This document shows positions 37,161-48,277 of a DNA stretch of 64,000 bases, one piece after another; position 1 is the stretch's first letter; the number at the start of each line of letters is the position of its first letter. This DNA is from Pseudomonas fluorescens (GTDB lineage: Bacteria > Pseudomonadota > Gammaproteobacteria > Pseudomonadales > Pseudomonadaceae), in NCBI RefSeq assembly GCF_001623525.1, contig NZ_CP015225.1, positions 3,596,001 to 3,660,000 on the forward strand. The letters are read 5' to 3'. The position numbers and the translations under genes are program-made. A model generated the notes under the pieces. The model did no database searches. It saw only the letters and a list, made by a program, of their open reading frames with translations, and was not told the origin of the DNA.

Positions 37161-38531
37161 TCAGGCCATCAACTTGTCGCAACGGCGCCGCCGACGCCCG
37201 GCATCGGTCCAGCCCCCCAGAATGCCGCGCAACTGCCCATCAGCCCCATAGAAGGGCACCGACCAATGATAGATTTCCCGCAAGCCGCTGCTGAACATCA
37301 ATTGCCGGTCGAAGAACCGAGACTGGCCGGTGCGCAATTGCTCCATCACCTCCCCATGGAGCAACTCGGCGGTGGCCGGTGGAAATGCCGCCGAATCCGT
37401 CAGCCGCGTGCCCCGCAGCTTTTCGAAGCGGGTCGCTAACTGGTCCTCGTAGCTTTTGTTGCACATGACCAGGCGCCCTTCCAGATCCCGGATGAAAATC
37501 GGGTCGGGAATGGCGTCCATCAAGGCGCGTTGGAGCATCAATTGGTCCTTGAGGACCGCCTCAGCCTTGAGACGCTGGTCGATCTGTATCTGCAGACGGC
37601 GGTTCCATAGCAGGGACAGGAGGCCGAACACCACGACCACGGTCACGCACCAGTACCCCCAGCGGGAAAACCGCTCCCAGATCGATGGCGCCGGCGCGGG
37701 TGTGCTGCCGGCCATCCATTTGGAACGCAGCGCGCGCATGTCCTTGGCCGGGAAGGCTTCCAGGGCTTTGTTCAAGATGCTCAGCAGCACGGCCAGGTCC
37801 TGGCGTACCGCGAGGTAGTCAGGTTCCCACTTGCCCTCAAGCCCCCTTCCTACCTGCAATTGCCCCGCCGGATAGAGATGCACCCCGGTTTCATTTTCGA
37901 TGGTGGCATAGGCCTCCCGACTCTCGACCAATGCCCGCGCCTCGCCATAGGTCTTGGTCGTGCGCAATTTGATGGCCGGGTAGTCGCGCCTGATCTCCGC
38001 TTCCAGGGCATGCCGCGCCGGCAACGCCAGGACCTTCCCTTCCAGCTGTTCCAGCGAATGGAGGATCGACTCTCCGTCACGGCCAACAAATACCCAGCCC
38101 GAGCCACCAAATGCATGGCTGAAGCTCAGGAAATCCCTGCGTTCGTCATTCATCGCCAAGAGGGTCGTCATGTCGGCTTCGCTGTTCTCCAGCATCGTCA
38201 GCAACTCGCCGGGGGAGAACGACTCCCGATGCACGAACTCAAGGCCAGTCATTTGCGAGATGCGCTGGAGAATGTCGTGGTTCAGACCGTTCCACTGCCC
38301 CAGTTCATTCTTGAACAGGTACAGCGGAAACTGCATCGTGGCCACGATGACGCGTGGGTTCTCCTTGATCCACTTCAATTCCTGCGCATCCAATACCAGC
38401 CGCTCGCCAGGATTGAACGGCGGCGTTTCGAAAGCCGCCAACTGCGTCGCATTGCCCCCTTGCACCCAGTGCATCAGGGCCAGGCCCATTACCCAGCCCC
38501 GGGCTGGCTTGCATTTGCTAAAAAACGACAT
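37161..38531 (-). CDS. Truncated BvgS-type sensor: periplasmic binding-like domain, membrane helix and PAS, no kinase
   Basis: 456 residues from the ATG at 38531 (AAGGAA six bases upstream). Signal-like start (about 8-30), one Venus-flytrap sensor domain (about 45-270, SBP_bac_3 type: LKWIKENPRVIVATMQFPLYLF, GVHLYPAGQLQVGRGLE), one membrane helix (about 295-318) and a PAS domain (about 340-440, DAIPDPIFIRDLEGRLVMCNKSYE). It ends in GGWTDAGRRRRRCDKLMA where family members continue into a histidine kinase. No kinase remnant lies downstream: DUF3509 starts 184 bp away. Either a decayed gene or a stand-alone sensor. Confidence 0.8.
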   Translation of the reverse strand: MSFFSKCKPARGWVMGLALMHWVQGGNATQLAAFETPPFNPGERLVLDAQELKWIKENPRVIVATMQFPLYLFKNELGQWNGLNHDILQRISQMTGLEFVHRESFSPGELLTMLENSEADMTTLLAMNDERRDFLSFSHAFGGSGWVFVGRDGESILHSLEQLEGKVLALPARHALEAEIRRDYPAIKLRTTKTYGEARALVESREAYATIENETGVHLYPAGQLQVGRGLEGKWEPDYLAVRQDLAVLLSILNKALEAFPAKDMRALRSKWMAGSTPAPAPSIWERFSRWGYWCVTVVVVFGLLSLLWNRRLQIQIDQRLKAEAVLKDQLMLQRALMDAIPDPIFIRDLEGRLVMCNKSYEDQLATRFEKLRGTRLTDSAAFPPATAELLHGEVMEQLRTGQSRFFDRQLMFSSGLREIYHWSVPFYGADGQLRGILGGWTDAGRRRRRCDKLMA

Positions 38532-38605
38532 CTGCATTTCCTTCGAGATGACTCGCCCGTCCCTCCAAGGGGCGAAAACCTGATCAGTTTGGCATGCAGA
38601 AACAA

Positions 38606-38632
38606 GAAAGCCCGTCAGGAGACGGGCTTCAA
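38606..38632 (-). terminator. thrC intrinsic terminator
   Basis: AAGCCCGTC and GACGGGCTT form a 9-bp stem with a 4-nt loop; TTTCTTG follows on the minus strand. It ends the hom-thrC transcript before the sensor gene. Confidence 0.85.
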
Positions 38633-38652
38633 AATGTGACAGGTCTAGGCTA

Positions 38653-40062
38653 TCAGAGCGGCTTGCCGCGGTTGCCATGCTGGCTGACAAAGGCCTGCAC
38701 AGCCTTCAAGTCGTTGGGCAACACGGTGCAACGCTCATCTCGCTCAAACAAATCAGAAAGATGTGCAGGTAGTTCAAGCGCTTTTCCTACACCGGCTTTC
38801 TCCACGGCTTCCGGGAACTTGACCGGATGCGCCGTGCCGAGAATCACCATCGGGATGTCCAGGCTACGACGGCACTCACGAGCGGCCCTGACGCCAATGG
38901 CCGTGTGCGGATCGAGCAGCTCGCCGCTCTGCGCGAACACCTCGGCGATGGTTTCGCAAGTCTGCTCATCGTCCACGGCCAGGGAGTCGAACAACTTGCG
39001 GGCTTCGGTCCAGCGCTCAGGCTCGACGCTGAAACCGCCGCCCTGGCGGAAGCTGTCCATCAGGCCGGCAATCGCCGCACCATTGCGACCGTGCAGGTCG
39101 AACAGCAAGCGTTCGAAGTTCGACGACACCATGATGTCCATCGAAGGCGACAGCGTGGCGTGCAGGGTTTCCTTCACGTACTGGTTGCCGCTCATGAAGC
39201 GGTGCAGGATGTCGTTGCGGTTGGTGGCGACGATCAATTGATTGATCGGCAGGCCCATGTTGCGCGCCAGGTAACCGGCGAAAATATCGCCGAAGTTGCC
39301 GGTCGGCACCGAGAATGACACGGAGCGGGCCGGGCCGCCCAATTGCAGGGCCGCGTGGAAGTAATAAACGATCTGGGCCATGATCCGCGCCCAGTTGATC
39401 GAGTTCACCGCCACCAGCCGCGTGCCCTTGAGGAAGCTCTGGTCGGCGAAACTGGCCTTGACCATTTCCTGGCAGTCATCGAAGTTGCCTTCGATGGCGA
39501 TGTTGTGGATGTTATCGCCAAAAATCGTCGTCATCTGCCGACGTTGCACTTCCGAGACCCGGTTGTGCGGGTGCAGGATGAAAATGTCGACGTTTTCGCA
39601 ATGCTTGCAGCCTTCGATGGCCGCCGAACCGGTGTCGCCGGAAGTGGCACCGACGATCACCACACGCTCGCCACGCTTTTGCAGCACGTAGTCCAGCAGG
39701 CGACCGAGCAATTGCAGGGCGAAGTCCTTGAACGCCAGGGTAGGGCCGTGAAACAGCTCCATGACCCATTCGTTACCGTTGAGCTGACGCAGCGGTGCGA
39801 TGGCGTTGTGGGAAAAGACGCCATAGGTCTCTTCCAGGATTTTCTTGAAATCGGCGTCCGGGATGCTGCCGGTGACGAACGGGCGCATGACCCGGAACGC
39901 CAGCTCGTGATACGGCAGGCCGGCCCAGGAAGCGATTTCTTCCTGGGTGAAGCGCGGCAGGTTTTCCGGCACATAGAGACCGCCGTCCGTGGCCAGGCCG
40001 GCCAGGAGGACATCTTCGAAATTCAGGGCCGGTGCCTGGCCGCGGGTGCTGATATAGCGCAT
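38653..40062 (-). CDS. thrC: Threonine synthase
   Basis: PLP-dependent conversion of O-phosphohomoserine to threonine. 469 residues from the ATG at 40062 (MRYISTRGQAPALNFED). The PLP lysine is in LAFKDFALQLLG; phosphate-binding ATSGDTGSAA and the GNFGDIFAGY segment are present. Second gene after hom; the two are separated by a palindromic repeat. Confidence 0.96.
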   Translation of the reverse strand: MRYISTRGQAPALNFEDVLLAGLATDGGLYVPENLPRFTQEEIASWAGLPYHELAFRVMRPFVTGSIPDADFKKILEETYGVFSHNAIAPLRQLNGNEWVMELFHGPTLAFKDFALQLLGRLLDYVLQKRGERVVIVGATSGDTGSAAIEGCKHCENVDIFILHPHNRVSEVQRRQMTTIFGDNIHNIAIEGNFDDCQEMVKASFADQSFLKGTRLVAVNSINWARIMAQIVYYFHAALQLGGPARSVSFSVPTGNFGDIFAGYLARNMGLPINQLIVATNRNDILHRFMSGNQYVKETLHATLSPSMDIMVSSNFERLLFDLHGRNGAAIAGLMDSFRQGGGFSVEPERWTEARKLFDSLAVDDEQTCETIAEVFAQSGELLDPHTAIGVRAARECRRSLDIPMVILGTAHPVKFPEAVEKAGVGKALELPAHLSDLFERDERCTVLPNDLKAVQAFVSQHGNRGKPL

Positions 40063-40089
40063 GGGGGCAAACCTTTGGTTTGAGCTTCG

Positions 40090-40157
40090 AGCTTCAAGCT
40101 GCAAGCGGCAAGTTTAAAGCGAATCGGCTTTTTACTTGTCGCTTGCGGCTCGGAGCT
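40090..40157. repeat. Imperfect 24-bp inverted repeat between hom and thrC
   Basis: Arms at 40090-40113 and 40134-40157 (AGCTTCAAGCTGCAAGC-type against its complement) match at most positions around a 20-nt loop. Unlike the REP classes above; similar palindromes are scattered in Pseudomonas genomes (recall). Confidence 0.75.
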
Positions 40158-40166
40158 TGCCGCTGA

Positions 40167-41471
40167 TTAATTCAAATGTTCAACGCGGATACGGACCACC
40201 GGGCCAACGACACCCTGGAGCGCTTCCAACGCCGCAATAGCGTCGTTGATGCGCTGCTCGACCACACGGTGGGTCAGCAGGATCATCGGCACCAGGCCGT
40301 CGTGTTCCTCGACTTCCTTCTGCATGATCGACTCGATGTTGATACCGCGTTCCGAGAGAATGCTCGCCACTTGGGCCAGCACACCCGGATGGTCCTTGGC
40401 CTGGATACGCAGGTAGTAGGAGCTTTCGCATGCCTCGATCGGAAGAATCGGGTGAGCCGACAACGAGTCTGGCTGGAAGGCCAGGTGCGGCACACGGTTT
40501 TCCGGGTCCGAGGTCATGGCGCGAACCACATCCACCAGGTCGGCGATCACCGAAGAGGCCGTCGGTTCCATGCCCGCACCGGCGCCGTAGAACAGCGTCG
40601 AGCCGGAGGCGTCGCCGTTGACCATCACCGCGTTCATCACACCGTTGACGTTGGCGATCAGGCGATCGGCCGGGATCAAGGTCGGGTGCACGCGCAGCTC
40701 GATGCCATTGGCGGTGCTGCGCGCCACGCCCAGGTGCTTGATGCGATAGCCCAAGGCTTCGGCGTAATTCACGTCAGCGGTGGTCAGCTTGGTGATGCCT
40801 TCGGTGTAGGCCTTGTCGAACTGCAACGGGATGCCGAACGCAATGGAGGCCAGGATCGTCAGCTTGTGCGCTGCGTCGATGCCTTCCACGTCGAACGTCG
40901 GATCAGCCTCTGCGTAGCCCAGGGCCTGGGCTTCGGCGAGCACGTCTTCGAAGGTGCGACCCTTCTCGCGCATCTCGGTGAGGATGAAGTTGCCGGTGCC
41001 GTTGATGATCCCCGCGACCCAGTTGATACGGTTGGCCGACAGGCCTTCGCGGATCGCCTTGATCACCGGGATACCACCAGCCACGGCGGCTTCGAAAGCC
41101 ACGATCACGCCCTTCTCGCGGGCCTTGGCGAAAATCTCATTACCGTGAACAGCGATAAGCGCCTTGTTCGCGGTGACCACATGCTTGCCATTCTCGATGG
41201 CCTTGAGTACCAGCTCACGGGCAACGGTGTAGCCGCCGACCAGCTCTATGACGATGTCGATCTCAGGGTTCGTGGCCACTTCAAAGACATCGTTGGTAAT
41301 CGCAATACCGGTCGTCTGGAACTGAGGCTTTGGCGTGCGCATGGCAATTTGTGCCACTTCGATCCCACGCCCGGCACGACGAGCAATTTCCTCGGCGTTG
41401 CGCTGAAGTACGTTGAAGGTGCCGCCACCGACGGTACCTAACCCACAGATGCCTACTTTGACCGGATTCAC
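40167..41471 (-). CDS. hom: Homoserine dehydrogenase
   Basis: NAD(P)-dependent reduction of aspartate semialdehyde to homoserine; entry to threonine and methionine synthesis. 434 residues from a GTG at 41471 (GGAG six bases upstream), giving VNPVKVGICGLGTVGGG, the Rossmann start. It ends with an ACT regulatory domain (about 350-430: YYLRIQAKDHPGVLAQVASILS) for threonine feedback. Longer starts are not plausible. Confidence 0.96.
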   Translation of the reverse strand: MNPVKVGICGLGTVGGGTFNVLQRNAEEIARRAGRGIEVAQIAMRTPKPQFQTTGIAITNDVFEVATNPEIDIVIELVGGYTVARELVLKAIENGKHVVTANKALIAVHGNEIFAKAREKGVIVAFEAAVAGGIPVIKAIREGLSANRINWVAGIINGTGNFILTEMREKGRTFEDVLAEAQALGYAEADPTFDVEGIDAAHKLTILASIAFGIPLQFDKAYTEGITKLTTADVNYAEALGYRIKHLGVARSTANGIELRVHPTLIPADRLIANVNGVMNAVMVNGDASGSTLFYGAGAGMEPTASSVIADLVDVVRAMTSDPENRVPHLAFQPDSLSAHPILPIEACESSYYLRIQAKDHPGVLAQVASILSERGINIESIMQKEVEEHDGLVPMILLTHRVVEQRINDAIAALEALQGVVGPVVRIRVEHLN

Positions 41472-41488
41472 TCTTGACTCCCCATGAA

Positions 41489-41511
41489 ACGGCCGACACA
41501 AGGTCGGCCGT
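41489..41511 (-). other. Hairpin between dsbC and hom
   Basis: ACGGCCGAC and GTCGGCCGT form a perfect 9-bp stem with a 5-nt loop, 18 bp upstream of the hom GTG. Only a TTTC tract follows, so it may be a weak terminator for dsbC or a leader structure for hom. Confidence 0.55.
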
Positions 41512-41603
41512 GAAATACAGCCGCGCAGCAACGCGACTTTGTGTTTAACGGCCCGACGAAGGTTTTCGCCGAGCCGTGATCTTCAGAAGCGGATCGCCCA
41601 TGA

Positions 41604-42335
41604 TCATTTCGCGCCCAGGGCCAGTTTGGCGACTTGTGGCGCCGGCTGATAGCCCGGAATCACCTGGCCGTCGGCCAAAACGATGGCCGGCGTGCCGTTC
41701 ACACCAATGGACTGGCCAAGGGCGAACTGCTTGGAAACCGGGTTCTCGCACTTGGCGGCCTTGATTTCCTTGCCATCGACCATCTTGTCCATGGCCGCTT
41801 TCTTGTCCTTGGAGCACCAGACCGCCTGCAACTGCTCATCGCCCGGCGAGCCCAGGCCCTGGCGCGGGAATGCAACATAGCGCACTTCGATGCCACGCTT
41901 GTTCAGCTCCGGCACTTCAGCGTGCAGCTTATGGCAATACGGGCAGGTGGTGTCGGTGAACACGGTGATGTGGGACTTGGTCTCGCCAATGGCCGGATAG
42001 ACCACGGTTTCAGCAACTGGAATGCCGTTGATCAACTTGGAAATGCCCTGGCGCTCGGTCATCTCGGTGAGATTGACCGGCTTGCCGTCCTTGAGCTCGA
42101 ACAGGTTGCCCTGGACGATGTACTGACCGTCGGCGCTGGCGTAAAGCACGCGGCTACCCTTGAGCTTGACCTCATACAGGCCAGCCATGGGACTGGCCGA
42201 GATGGTTTCGATCGGCACTTCGAGCTGAAGGTTTTCCAGGCTCTTGCGGATAGCCTTGTCGGCCGCGTCGTCGGCGATGGCAAAGGTACTGGCCAGCGCA
42301 ATGGCGGCGGCGGTGAACATCTGGATCAAACGCAT
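41604..42335 (-). CDS. dsbC: Thiol:disulfide interchange protein DsbC
   Basis: Periplasmic disulfide isomerase. 243 residues from the ATG at 42335: Sec signal peptide (cleavage near AIA-DDA), N-terminal dimerisation domain (about 22-80), and a thioredoxin domain with active-site CPYC in FTDTTCPYCHKLH and the cis-Pro loop NGTPAIV. Upstream in-frame codons run through a REPIN and are not part of the protein. dsbC lies between xerD and hom as in other pseudomonads. Confidence 0.95.
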   Translation of the reverse strand: MRLIQMFTAAAIALASTFAIADDAADKAIRKSLENLQLEVPIETISASPMAGLYEVKLKGSRVLYASADGQYIVQGNLFELKDGKPVNLTEMTERQGISKLINGIPVAETVVYPAIGETKSHITVFTDTTCPYCHKLHAEVPELNKRGIEVRYVAFPRQGLGSPGDEQLQAVWCSKDKKAAMDKMVDGKEIKAAKCENPVSKQFALGQSIGVNGTPAIVLADGQVIPGYQPAPQVAKLALGAK

Positions 42336-42495
42336 GGGGACTCCTGAGGCGAACAAATGAGACGGGAAACGCCGACCCGCAGATTCGGGTTCCAACCGCC
42401 CACTGTGCAAACCGGGAAAGCCTACCACATAAGGCCCGCGTGACCGAATGCACCTGTCGCAAGACAACATGCATTGTACGAGGCCCAGGAACTGG

Positions 42496-42627
42496 GTGGC
42501 GAGGGAGCTTGCTCCCGCTGGGGCGCGTAGCGGCCCTGGAGCCTGACACCACGAACCTCCAGAAAAAACGGGGGTTTTCCATGAGCGACTGCTGCGCAGC
42601 CGAGCGGGAGCAAGCTCCCTCGCCACA
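42496..42627. repeat. REPIN
   Basis: Inverted REP pair of the main class between xerD and dsbC; its left REP lacks the leading T of the consensus. Confidence 0.9.
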
Positions 42628-42643
42628 AAAAGCGATGCAACAC

Positions 42644-43540
42644 CTATCCACGCGGGTGATGCTTGGCATGCAAGTCCTGCAACCGCGCCCGGGCGACGTG
42701 GGTGTAGATCTGGGTAGTGGACAGGTCGCTGTGGCCGAGCAGCATCTGCACCACCCGCAGGTCGGCGCCGTGGTTGAGCAGGTGCGTGGCGAAGGCATGG
42801 CGCAAGGTGTGGGGCGAGAGGGATTTGTTGATTCCGGCCACCTTGGCCTGGTGCTTGATGCGGTGCCAGAACGTCTGGCGGGTCATCTGCTCGCCGCGCA
42901 GGCTGGGGAACAGCACGTCGCTGGGGCGCCCGCCCAGCAGTTCGTGGCGGGCATCGCGCATGTAGCGCTCGACCCAGACAATCGCTTCCTCACCCATCGG
43001 CACCAGGCGTTCCTTGCTGCCTTTGCCCATCACCCGCAGCACGCCCTGGCGCAGATTGACCTGTTCCAGCGTCAAGCTGATCAACTCGGTGACCCGCAGG
43101 CCGCAGGCGTACAAGACTTCCAGCATGGCCCGGTCGCGCTGACCAATGGCTTCGCTGAGGTCGGGGGCCGCCAGCAACGCTTCCACATCGGCTTCCGAGA
43201 GGGACTTGGGCAATGGACGCCCCAATTGCGGCATCTCCACGCGCAAGGTCGGGTCCACCGCAATCAATTTTTCCCGCAGCAAATAGCGATAAAAACCACG
43301 CAAGCCAGAGAGAAACCGCGCCGTCGAGCGCGGTTTGTAGTTCTGCTCCAGGCGCCACGCCAAGTGATCGAGGATCAATTCCCGGCCGGCATTGATCAGC
43401 TCCAGGTGGTTTTCCTGCAACCAACCGTTGAACAGCGCCAGGTCACTGCGATAAGCATCACGGGTGTTATCGGACAACCCCTTTTCCAGCCACAGGGCGT
43501 CGAGAAACTGGTCTATCAGCGGATGATCGATGGCGGGCAT
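42644..43540 (-). CDS. xerD: Site-specific tyrosine recombinase XerD
   Basis: Resolves chromosome dimers at dif with XerC. 298 residues from the ATG at 43540 (MPAIDHPLIDQFLDALWLEKG). Core-binding domain (about 1-90) and catalytic domain with Arg in YACGLRVTELISL, Lys in VMGKGSKERLVP, HTLRHAFATHLL, GHSDLSTTQIYTHV containing the Tyr nucleophile. It is followed by dsbC, the usual xerD-dsbC order. Confidence 0.96.
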   Translation of the reverse strand: MPAIDHPLIDQFLDALWLEKGLSDNTRDAYRSDLALFNGWLQENHLELINAGRELILDHLAWRLEQNYKPRSTARFLSGLRGFYRYLLREKLIAVDPTLRVEMPQLGRPLPKSLSEADVEALLAAPDLSEAIGQRDRAMLEVLYACGLRVTELISLTLEQVNLRQGVLRVMGKGSKERLVPMGEEAIVWVERYMRDARHELLGGRPSDVLFPSLRGEQMTRQTFWHRIKHQAKVAGINKSLSPHTLRHAFATHLLNHGADLRVVQMLLGHSDLSTTQIYTHVARARLQDLHAKHHPRG

Positions 43541-43627
43541 AAGAACTCTTGAAGGATGCGGGCACACCCAGCATCAAAATGGCAAATGAAGCTATGCAGG
43601 GTGCTCAAAGCGCAAATCGCAGGCAAC

Positions 43628-43657
43628 AAAAAAGCAGCCCGCAGGCTGCTTTTTTTT
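43628..43657 (-). terminator. Terminator of the rpsP-rimM-trmD-rplS operon
   Basis: AAAAAAGCAGCC and GGCTGCTTTTTT pair in a 12-bp stem around a 4-nt loop, 16 bp after the rplS stop. Confidence 0.93.
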
Positions 43658-43673
43658 GCATCGGAAGCTGGAC

Positions 43674-44024
43674 TTAAGCCAGTTTTTCCTTGATGCGAGC
43701 TGCTTTACCCGACAGGTCACGCAGGTAGTACAGCTTGGCTTTACGTACGTCACCGCGACGCTTGACAGCCATGCTGTCGATTTGCGGGCTGTAGGTCTGG
43801 AAAGTACGCTCTACGCCAACACCGTTGGAGATTTTACGAACGGTGAATGCACTGTTCACGCCGCGGTTACGCTTGGCGATAACGACGCCTTCGAACGCTT
43901 GCAGACGGGAACGGTCGCCTTCCTTCACTTTCACCTGAACGACAACGGTGTCGCCTGGGGCAAAGGTAGGGATTTCTTTGGTCATCTGCTCTGCTTCGAG
44001 TGCAAGGATGATTTTGTTAGTCAT
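43674..44024 (-). CDS. rplS: 50S ribosomal protein L19
   Basis: Large-subunit protein near the 30S-50S interface. 116 residues, full length: [74 protein letters not shown]. Last gene of the classical operon. Confidence 0.97.
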   Translation of the reverse strand: MTNKIILALEAEQMTKEIPTFAPGDTVVVQVKVKEGDRSRLQAFEGVVIAKRNRGVNSAFTVRKISNGVGVERTFQTYSPQIDSMAVKRRGDVRKAKLYYLRDLSGKAARIKEKLA

Positions 44025-44069
44025 GCTGTGCTCCTAAGGCAAGTCGTCGGACTCACCATCGATACGTTG

Positions 44070-44822
44070 TTAACTATCGTCCCGCTCGCGGATGTATTCC
44101 TCGAGCAGCTTCTTCTCTTCTCCAGAAAGCGAGCGGCTTTCCAGAAGATCGGCGCGTCGTTCATAGGTCCGACCAAGGGACTGCTGTAAACGCCAACGCC
44201 GGATGTGCGCGTGGTTGCCACTTAGCAACACGTCGGGAACACGCTGATCCGCATACACCTCCGGTCGGGTGTAGTGCGGGCAATCCAGCAGACCATCCGT
44301 AAAGGAATCTTCCTCAGCGGAATCTGCATGCCCTAAAGCTCCAGGCAGCAGTCGTGTAACCGCATCGATCAGGACCATCGCCGGCAGCTCGCCGCCAGAC
44401 AATACATAGTCGCCAATCGACCACTCTTCATCGACATGAGCTTCAATGAAACGCTCGTCAATGCCTTCATAACGGCCGGCAATCAGGATCAATGCATCCG
44501 AATTCGCCAGCTCGCGTACCGCCGACTGAGTCAGCTGGCGGCCTTGGGGCGACAGGTAGATCACCTTCGCACCCTCCCCGGCTGCCGTCCTGGCCTGAAC
44601 CAGCGCATCTTCCAGGGGCTTGATCTTCATCACCATGCCCGGACCACCGCCAAACGGGCGATCGTCCACAGTGTGATGTCGATCCGTGGTGTAGTCCCGC
44701 GGATTCCAACAAGTGAGCTGTAACAGCTCCTGTTTCACCGCGCGGCTGGTTATGCCGTACTCGCTGATGGCGGAAAACATCTCGGGAAACAATGTGATGA
44801 CTTCAACGCGCAAGTTAGCCAC
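44070..44822 (-). CDS. trmD: tRNA (guanine-N1)-methyltransferase
   Basis: Methylates G37 of tRNAs to prevent frameshifting. 250 residues from a GTG at 44822, two bases after the rimM stop region; its start [16 protein letters not shown] is the family N-terminus. SPOUT knot signature: [17 protein letters not shown] segment, LSPQGRQL, and [24 protein letters not shown]. Confidence 0.96.
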   Translation of the reverse strand: MANLRVEVITLFPEMFSAISEYGITSRAVKQELLQLTCWNPRDYTTDRHHTVDDRPFGGGPGMVMKIKPLEDALVQARTAAGEGAKVIYLSPQGRQLTQSAVRELANSDALILIAGRYEGIDERFIEAHVDEEWSIGDYVLSGGELPAMVLIDAVTRLLPGALGHADSAEEDSFTDGLLDCPHYTRPEVYADQRVPDVLLSGNHAHIRRWRLQQSLGRTYERRADLLESRSLSGEEKKLLEEYIRERDDS

Positions 44823-44824
44823 GT

Positions 44825-45361
44825 TCAGAAATCCGCATCCCATTCCACCTTCATCTCGCCTGCGGCAAGGTCGACGGCCAACACGCATTGCTCGGTATAG
44901 GGCAACAGGCGTTCGCGATCATCCAGGCTGCCGACGCAAGGCTTGACCACCATGACATCGTTCGAACCGGTCTCGAGCAGGTGATCGATTTTCCCGAGCA
45001 ATTGCCCGAGGTGGTCGATGACCTTCAGACCCACCAGCTGGTACCAGTAGTACTCGCCGTCGGTCAGTTCAGGGAACAGGTTGCGCGGCACGCAGATCTC
45101 ATAACCGGCCAGAAGACGCGCTTCTTCACGATCATCGAGACCCTTGAGCTTTGCGACCAGGAACTTGTCGTTCCCGCGTCCGCTGACCAGCTCCACCTGT
45201 TTCACGCTACCTTCGCGCTTGAGCGTCCAGGTTTTGTAGTCCAACAGGTTCTTGATCGGATCAGTAAAGGAATACACCTTCACTTCGCCGCGAACGCCAT
45301 GTACAGAGTAGATTTTGCCGACAACGATCAAATCATCAGCATCTTTTGGCGTCGCGTTCAT
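44825..45361 (-). CDS. rimM: Ribosome maturation factor RimM
   Basis: Assists 30S head maturation by binding S19. 178 residues: N-terminal RimM barrel ([23 protein letters not shown]) and C-terminal PRC-barrel ([41 protein letters not shown]). ATG at 45361, six bases after rpsP. Confidence 0.96.
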   Translation of the reverse strand: MNATPKDADDLIVVGKIYSVHGVRGEVKVYSFTDPIKNLLDYKTWTLKREGSVKQVELVSGRGNDKFLVAKLKGLDDREEARLLAGYEICVPRNLFPELTDGEYYWYQLVGLKVIDHLGQLLGKIDHLLETGSNDVMVVKPCVGSLDDRERLLPYTEQCVLAVDLAAGEMKVEWDADF

Positions 45362-45366
45362 ATTGC

Positions 45367-45618
45367 TCAGGCCGCAGCCTTAGCCGATTCCTTCAACAAC
45401 TGAGCAACGCGCTCAGAAGGTTGTGCACCAACGCTCAGCCAGTAGGCTACGCGCTCTTGGTTCACGGACAGACGAACTTCCTGACCACGGGCAACAGGGT
45501 TGAAGAAACCAACCTGCTCCTTGTGGGAACCGTCACGCGGGTTGCGGCTGTCGGTTACGGTCAGGTGGTAAAACGGGCGCTTTTTGGAGCCGCCAAGGGC
45601 AAGACGGATTGTTAGCAT
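45367..45618 (-). CDS. rpsP: 30S ribosomal protein S16
   Basis: 83 residues, full length: [43 protein letters not shown]. First gene of the rpsP-rimM-trmD-rplS operon; its promoter must lie in 45619-45869. Confidence 0.97.
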   Translation of the reverse strand: MLTIRLALGGSKKRPFYHLTVTDSRNPRDGSHKEQVGFFNPVARGQEVRLSVNQERVAYWLSVGAQPSERVAQLLKESAKAAA

Positions 45619-45793
45619 GTGAACATCGTTCCTGTAGTCGGTGCTGCAAATCTAAATGCACAGCGGGCATAGGTGCCCGAAAGGCCGCATATTCTAAGGA
45701 ATATCCGGACTTTTGCAAATGTCTTTTTCCGGCGCCTGGCGCCATGCGATCAAGATTTGCCATAGAGCCGTCATGAAAAACGGCAAGTCAGCT

Positions 45794-45838
45794 CCCGCGT
45801 AGCGCGGGTTTGCTGGAGATCCCCGCATCCGTGCGGGG
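45794..45838 (-). other. Two adjacent hairpins between ffh and rpsP
   Basis: CCCGCG-TAG-CGCGGG at 45794-45808 and CCCCGCA-TCCG-TGCGGGG at 45821-45838. Placed after the ffh stop on its strand, they may form its 3' end, or part of the rpsP leader; no clear U-run follows. Confidence 0.5.
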
Positions 45839-45869
45839 CAACGCCGACATGACAGCCGGCGCAGATTCT

Positions 45870-47246
<1,377 letters not shown>

Positions 47247-47452
47247 GCGCGATCCTTTCAGGCCCAGATGAGACCGGGATAATGGCGGCCCAGACCGTGA
47301 AAAATGTGCTCGGCGAGCCTGCGGCGTGGGCAGGTCGCGGATTATAGCGAAGAAGCGGGCAACGTACACCTTGCTGTCAGTTGCTGTGGTCTTTCGTGCG
47401 GAGGCGGTTCTATGCCAAACTCAGCGCCTTTCGGGCTTGCCTAACAGGATTT

Positions 47453-48265
47453 ATGCTCCCCTTGTCACCCAGCTTGCTTGCCACGCTCGCCGCCGCCTGC
47501 CTTTATGCCGCTGCGACCCTCTATCAAGGCACCCGCCTGGCCACCGGCGCCAAGGCGAACAAACGCCTGCTGGTCACGCTCGGCGTGCTGGCGGTGCTCG
47601 GCCACGCGGCCAGCCTTTATACCCACTTGATGACGCCGATCGGCCTGGGCCTGGATTTTTTCAACGCCGCCAGCCTGATCGCCGTGGCTGTGATCGGCTT
47701 GACGCTGATCGCCTGCTCGCGCATCCCGGTGGAGAACCTGCTGGTGCTGCTGTTCCCGCTGGGGCTGGCGACGGTGCTGCTGGCGCAGTTCGCGCCGTCA
47801 GGTACGGTGCAGATCATCGACGAAGAGCCGGGCATCCTTGCCCACATCCTGCTGTCGATCCTCGCCTACGGCCTGTTCACCATCGCAGTGTTCCAGGCCT
47901 TGCTGCTGCTGGTGCAGGACCACCAGCTCAAAAACAAACACCCGTCCGGGCTGATCCGCAACTTCCCGCCATTGCAAACCATGGAAAGCCTGCTGTTCGG
48001 CTTCCTCTGGGCCGGCTGGAGCCTGCTGTCGCTGTCGCTGATCTCCGGTTGGCTGTTCGTCGAGAACCTGTTCGCCCAGCACCTGGTGCACAAGACCCTG
48101 CTGGCCTGCCTGGCGTGGATCGTCTTCAGCGTGCTGCTGTGGGGCCGCAACCGCCTCGGCTGGCGCGGCCACAAGGCGATTCGCTGGACCCTGGCCGGTT
48201 TCTGCCTGCTGATGCTCGCGTACTTCGGCAGCAAGCTGGTTCGCGAATACATCCTGCATGTCTGA
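47453..48265 (+). CDS. Inner membrane protein of the cytochrome c assembly (CcsA/YpjD-like) family
   Basis: 270 residues from the ATG at 47453 (AGGA five bases upstream). Eight or so membrane helices. The conserved HxxLSILAYGLFTIA helix (HILLSILAYGLFTIAVFQAL) and a later W-S-L-L-S-L-S-L-I-S-G segment match the CcsA/CcmC-like family, which handles heme, but the tryptophan-rich WWD loop is not evident, so heme handling is uncertain. It sits divergently from ffh and 12 bp upstream of the CNNM gene. Confidence 0.85.
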   Translation: MLPLSPSLLATLAAACLYAAATLYQGTRLATGAKANKRLLVTLGVLAVLGHAASLYTHLMTPIGLGLDFFNAASLIAVAVIGLTLIACSRIPVENLLVLLFPLGLATVLLAQFAPSGTVQIIDEEPGILAHILLSILAYGLFTIAVFQALLLLVQDHQLKNKHPSGLIRNFPPLQTMESLLFGFLWAGWSLLSLSLISGWLFVENLFAQHLVHKTLLACLAWIVFSVLLWGRNRLGWRGHKAIRWTLAGFCLLMLAYFGSKLVREYILHV

Positions 48266-48277
48266 CGGACGGCCCTG

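Noticed and set aside
38532..38652. Possible thrC-linked small RNA or attenuator
   Set aside because: Only the thrC terminator is seen; no leader peptide rich in Thr/Ile codons or alternative stem was found before hom or thrC.
40090..40157. Inverted repeat considered as an insertion sequence remnant
   Set aside because: No transposase fragment between or near the arms; it is a short dispersed palindrome.
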